From Micromonospora narathiwatensis (lineage in GTDB: Bacteria; Actinomycetota; Actinomycetes; Mycobacteriales; Micromonosporaceae), in the NCBI RefSeq assembly GCF_900089605.1, contig NZ_LT594324.1, positions 248,001 to 312,000 on the forward strand: a stretch of 64,000 nucleotides of DNA, in the 5' to 3' direction. Within the stretch, counting starts at the first letter, position 1. Every line of letters starts with the position of its first letter. Made by a program: the position numbers and the translations under genes. Under the pieces are notes generated by a model, which worked only from the letters and a program-made list of their open reading frames with translations, searched no databases and was not told where the DNA came from. Positions 63,586-64,000 of this stretch are shown in pieces.

Positions 63586-63612
63586 GGAGGGGCCCGCGCC
63601 GCGGGCCCCTCC
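63586..63612 (+). terminator. 12-bp hairpin between binding protein and permease genes
   Basis: GGAGGGGCCCGC (63586-63597) pairs perfectly with GCGGGCCCCTCC (63601-63612) around a GCC loop. As partial terminator or stabilising stem it would favour the binding-protein message. Confidence 0.7.
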
Positions 63613-63644
63613 GCGTCGGCTCCCACCCAAAGGAGGAGGGGGAG

Positions 63645-64000
63645 ATGGCAACGGAGGCGCTCGCCGCCCCGGCCACCACGCCGGACGGCCCGCCGCGCCG
63701 TCGTCGCGGCCGCATCCGGGGCAACGAGACCGCCGCCGGCTGGCTGTTCGTCGCGCCGGTGATCGTGATCCTCGGGCTCTTCCTGCTGCTGCCGATCCTG
63801 ATGGCGCTCTGGGTGAGCCTCACCGACTGGAACGGCCAGGGCAGCCCGTTCACCAGCGACGTGCCGTTCGTTGGCGGCAAGAACTACACCCGGCTGTTCA
63901 CCGAGGACGGGCTGGCCCGCCGGGACTTCATGACCAGCATCCGCAACAACCTGTACTACGTCGCGATCGTGGTGCCGGTGCAGACCGTGCTCGCCCTCGG
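63645..64000 (+). CDS. ABC sugar transporter permease (MalF/UgpA type), cut by window end
   Basis: The visible part is 118 residues. A ~28-residue basic, Pro/Ala-rich N-terminus precedes the first helix (AGWLFVAPVIVILGLFLLLP), then ALWVSLTDWNGQG and a periplasmic segment NYTRLFTEDG, typical of the first permease subunit in sugar ABC importers; the second helix begins before the window ends. AGGAGGAGGGGGAG immediately precedes ATG 63645, a very strong ribosome site. It belongs to the operon of the preceding binding protein. Confidence 0.93.
   Translation, partial: MATEALAAPATTPDGPPRRRRGRIRGNETAAGWLFVAPVIVILGLFLLLPILMALWVSLTDWNGQGSPFTSDVPFVGGKNYTRLFTEDGLARRDFMTSIRNNLYYVAIVVPVQTVLAL

Overview
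The window is chromosomal DNA of a high-GC actinobacterium. It most resembles a Micromonospora-like member of the Micromonosporaceae. The reasons are the GC- and CG-rich codon third positions, frequent GTG starts with GTGA/ATGA overlaps, conserved actinobacterial gene orders (site-2 protease-ispG-DUF4081 GNAT; rimP-nusA-ylxR-infB-ylxP-rbfA-DHH; truB-ribF-rpsO-pnp-M16-dapB) and small repeats that I remember from that genus. The genus is an inference. I see no rRNA, tRNA, CRISPR array, transposase, prophage or large secondary-metabolite cluster.

Layout. 1-6346: end of a site-2 protease, ispG, then a probable accessory block (HxlR regulator/methyltransferase, PadR regulator/MFS exporter) before the DUF4081 acetyltransferase. 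6434-13606: an operon of degenerate ABC ATPase, YhgE/Pip permease and TetR behind a TetR-type operator, then a full-length asymmetric ABC exporter. 13689-17924 (minus strand): ene-reductase and DAACS symporter behind a 29-residue Cys-containing leader peptide, then a DUF998 membrane protein coupled to a Xi-class GST. 18028-26947: thiolase, a small membrane protein, a 240-bp hairpin array, and a dispersed gamma-glutamylation amine-catabolism set (APC permease, PuuA/GlnA-like ligase, aldehyde dehydrogenase, SDR, class-I amidotransferase), interrupted by an AT-richer secreted SH3-like gene. 27017-31079: a 1237-residue sensor/phosphatase fusion with a convergent STAS protein. 31174-37839: map and a VIT-family transporter, a nucleotidyltransferase-like gene, and a PadR-controlled ABC/FtsX operon containing a 59-bp tandem repeat.

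37910-53311 is mostly conserved translation and RNA housekeeping: DUF4439 and its lipoprotein, rimP, nusA, ylxR, infB, a TRM11-like methyltransferase, ylxP, rbfA, a DHH phosphoesterase, two small membrane proteins, an aquaporin-like channel, a MATE exporter, truB, ribF and rpsO. 53534-58933 continues with pnp, an M16 peptidase, dapB and a GNAT. 59050-64000 is a carbohydrate locus: a debranching-type glycoside hydrolase divergent from lacI, a solute-binding lipoprotein and the start of a permease gene.

Regulation is unusually readable. At least thirteen genes have a -10-like hexamer 6-8 bases before their start codon, which suggests leaderless transcripts. Local regulators sit beside palindromes: PadR twice, TetR once, LacI once, plus a CRP-like site before the APC permease. 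GC-rich hairpins lie after many genes. The items most worth following are the leader peptide before the DAACS transporter (possible cysteine attenuation), the hairpin array at 19778-20019, the 59-bp repeat that supplies stop and start codons at gene junctions, and the structured gap at 48192-48560.
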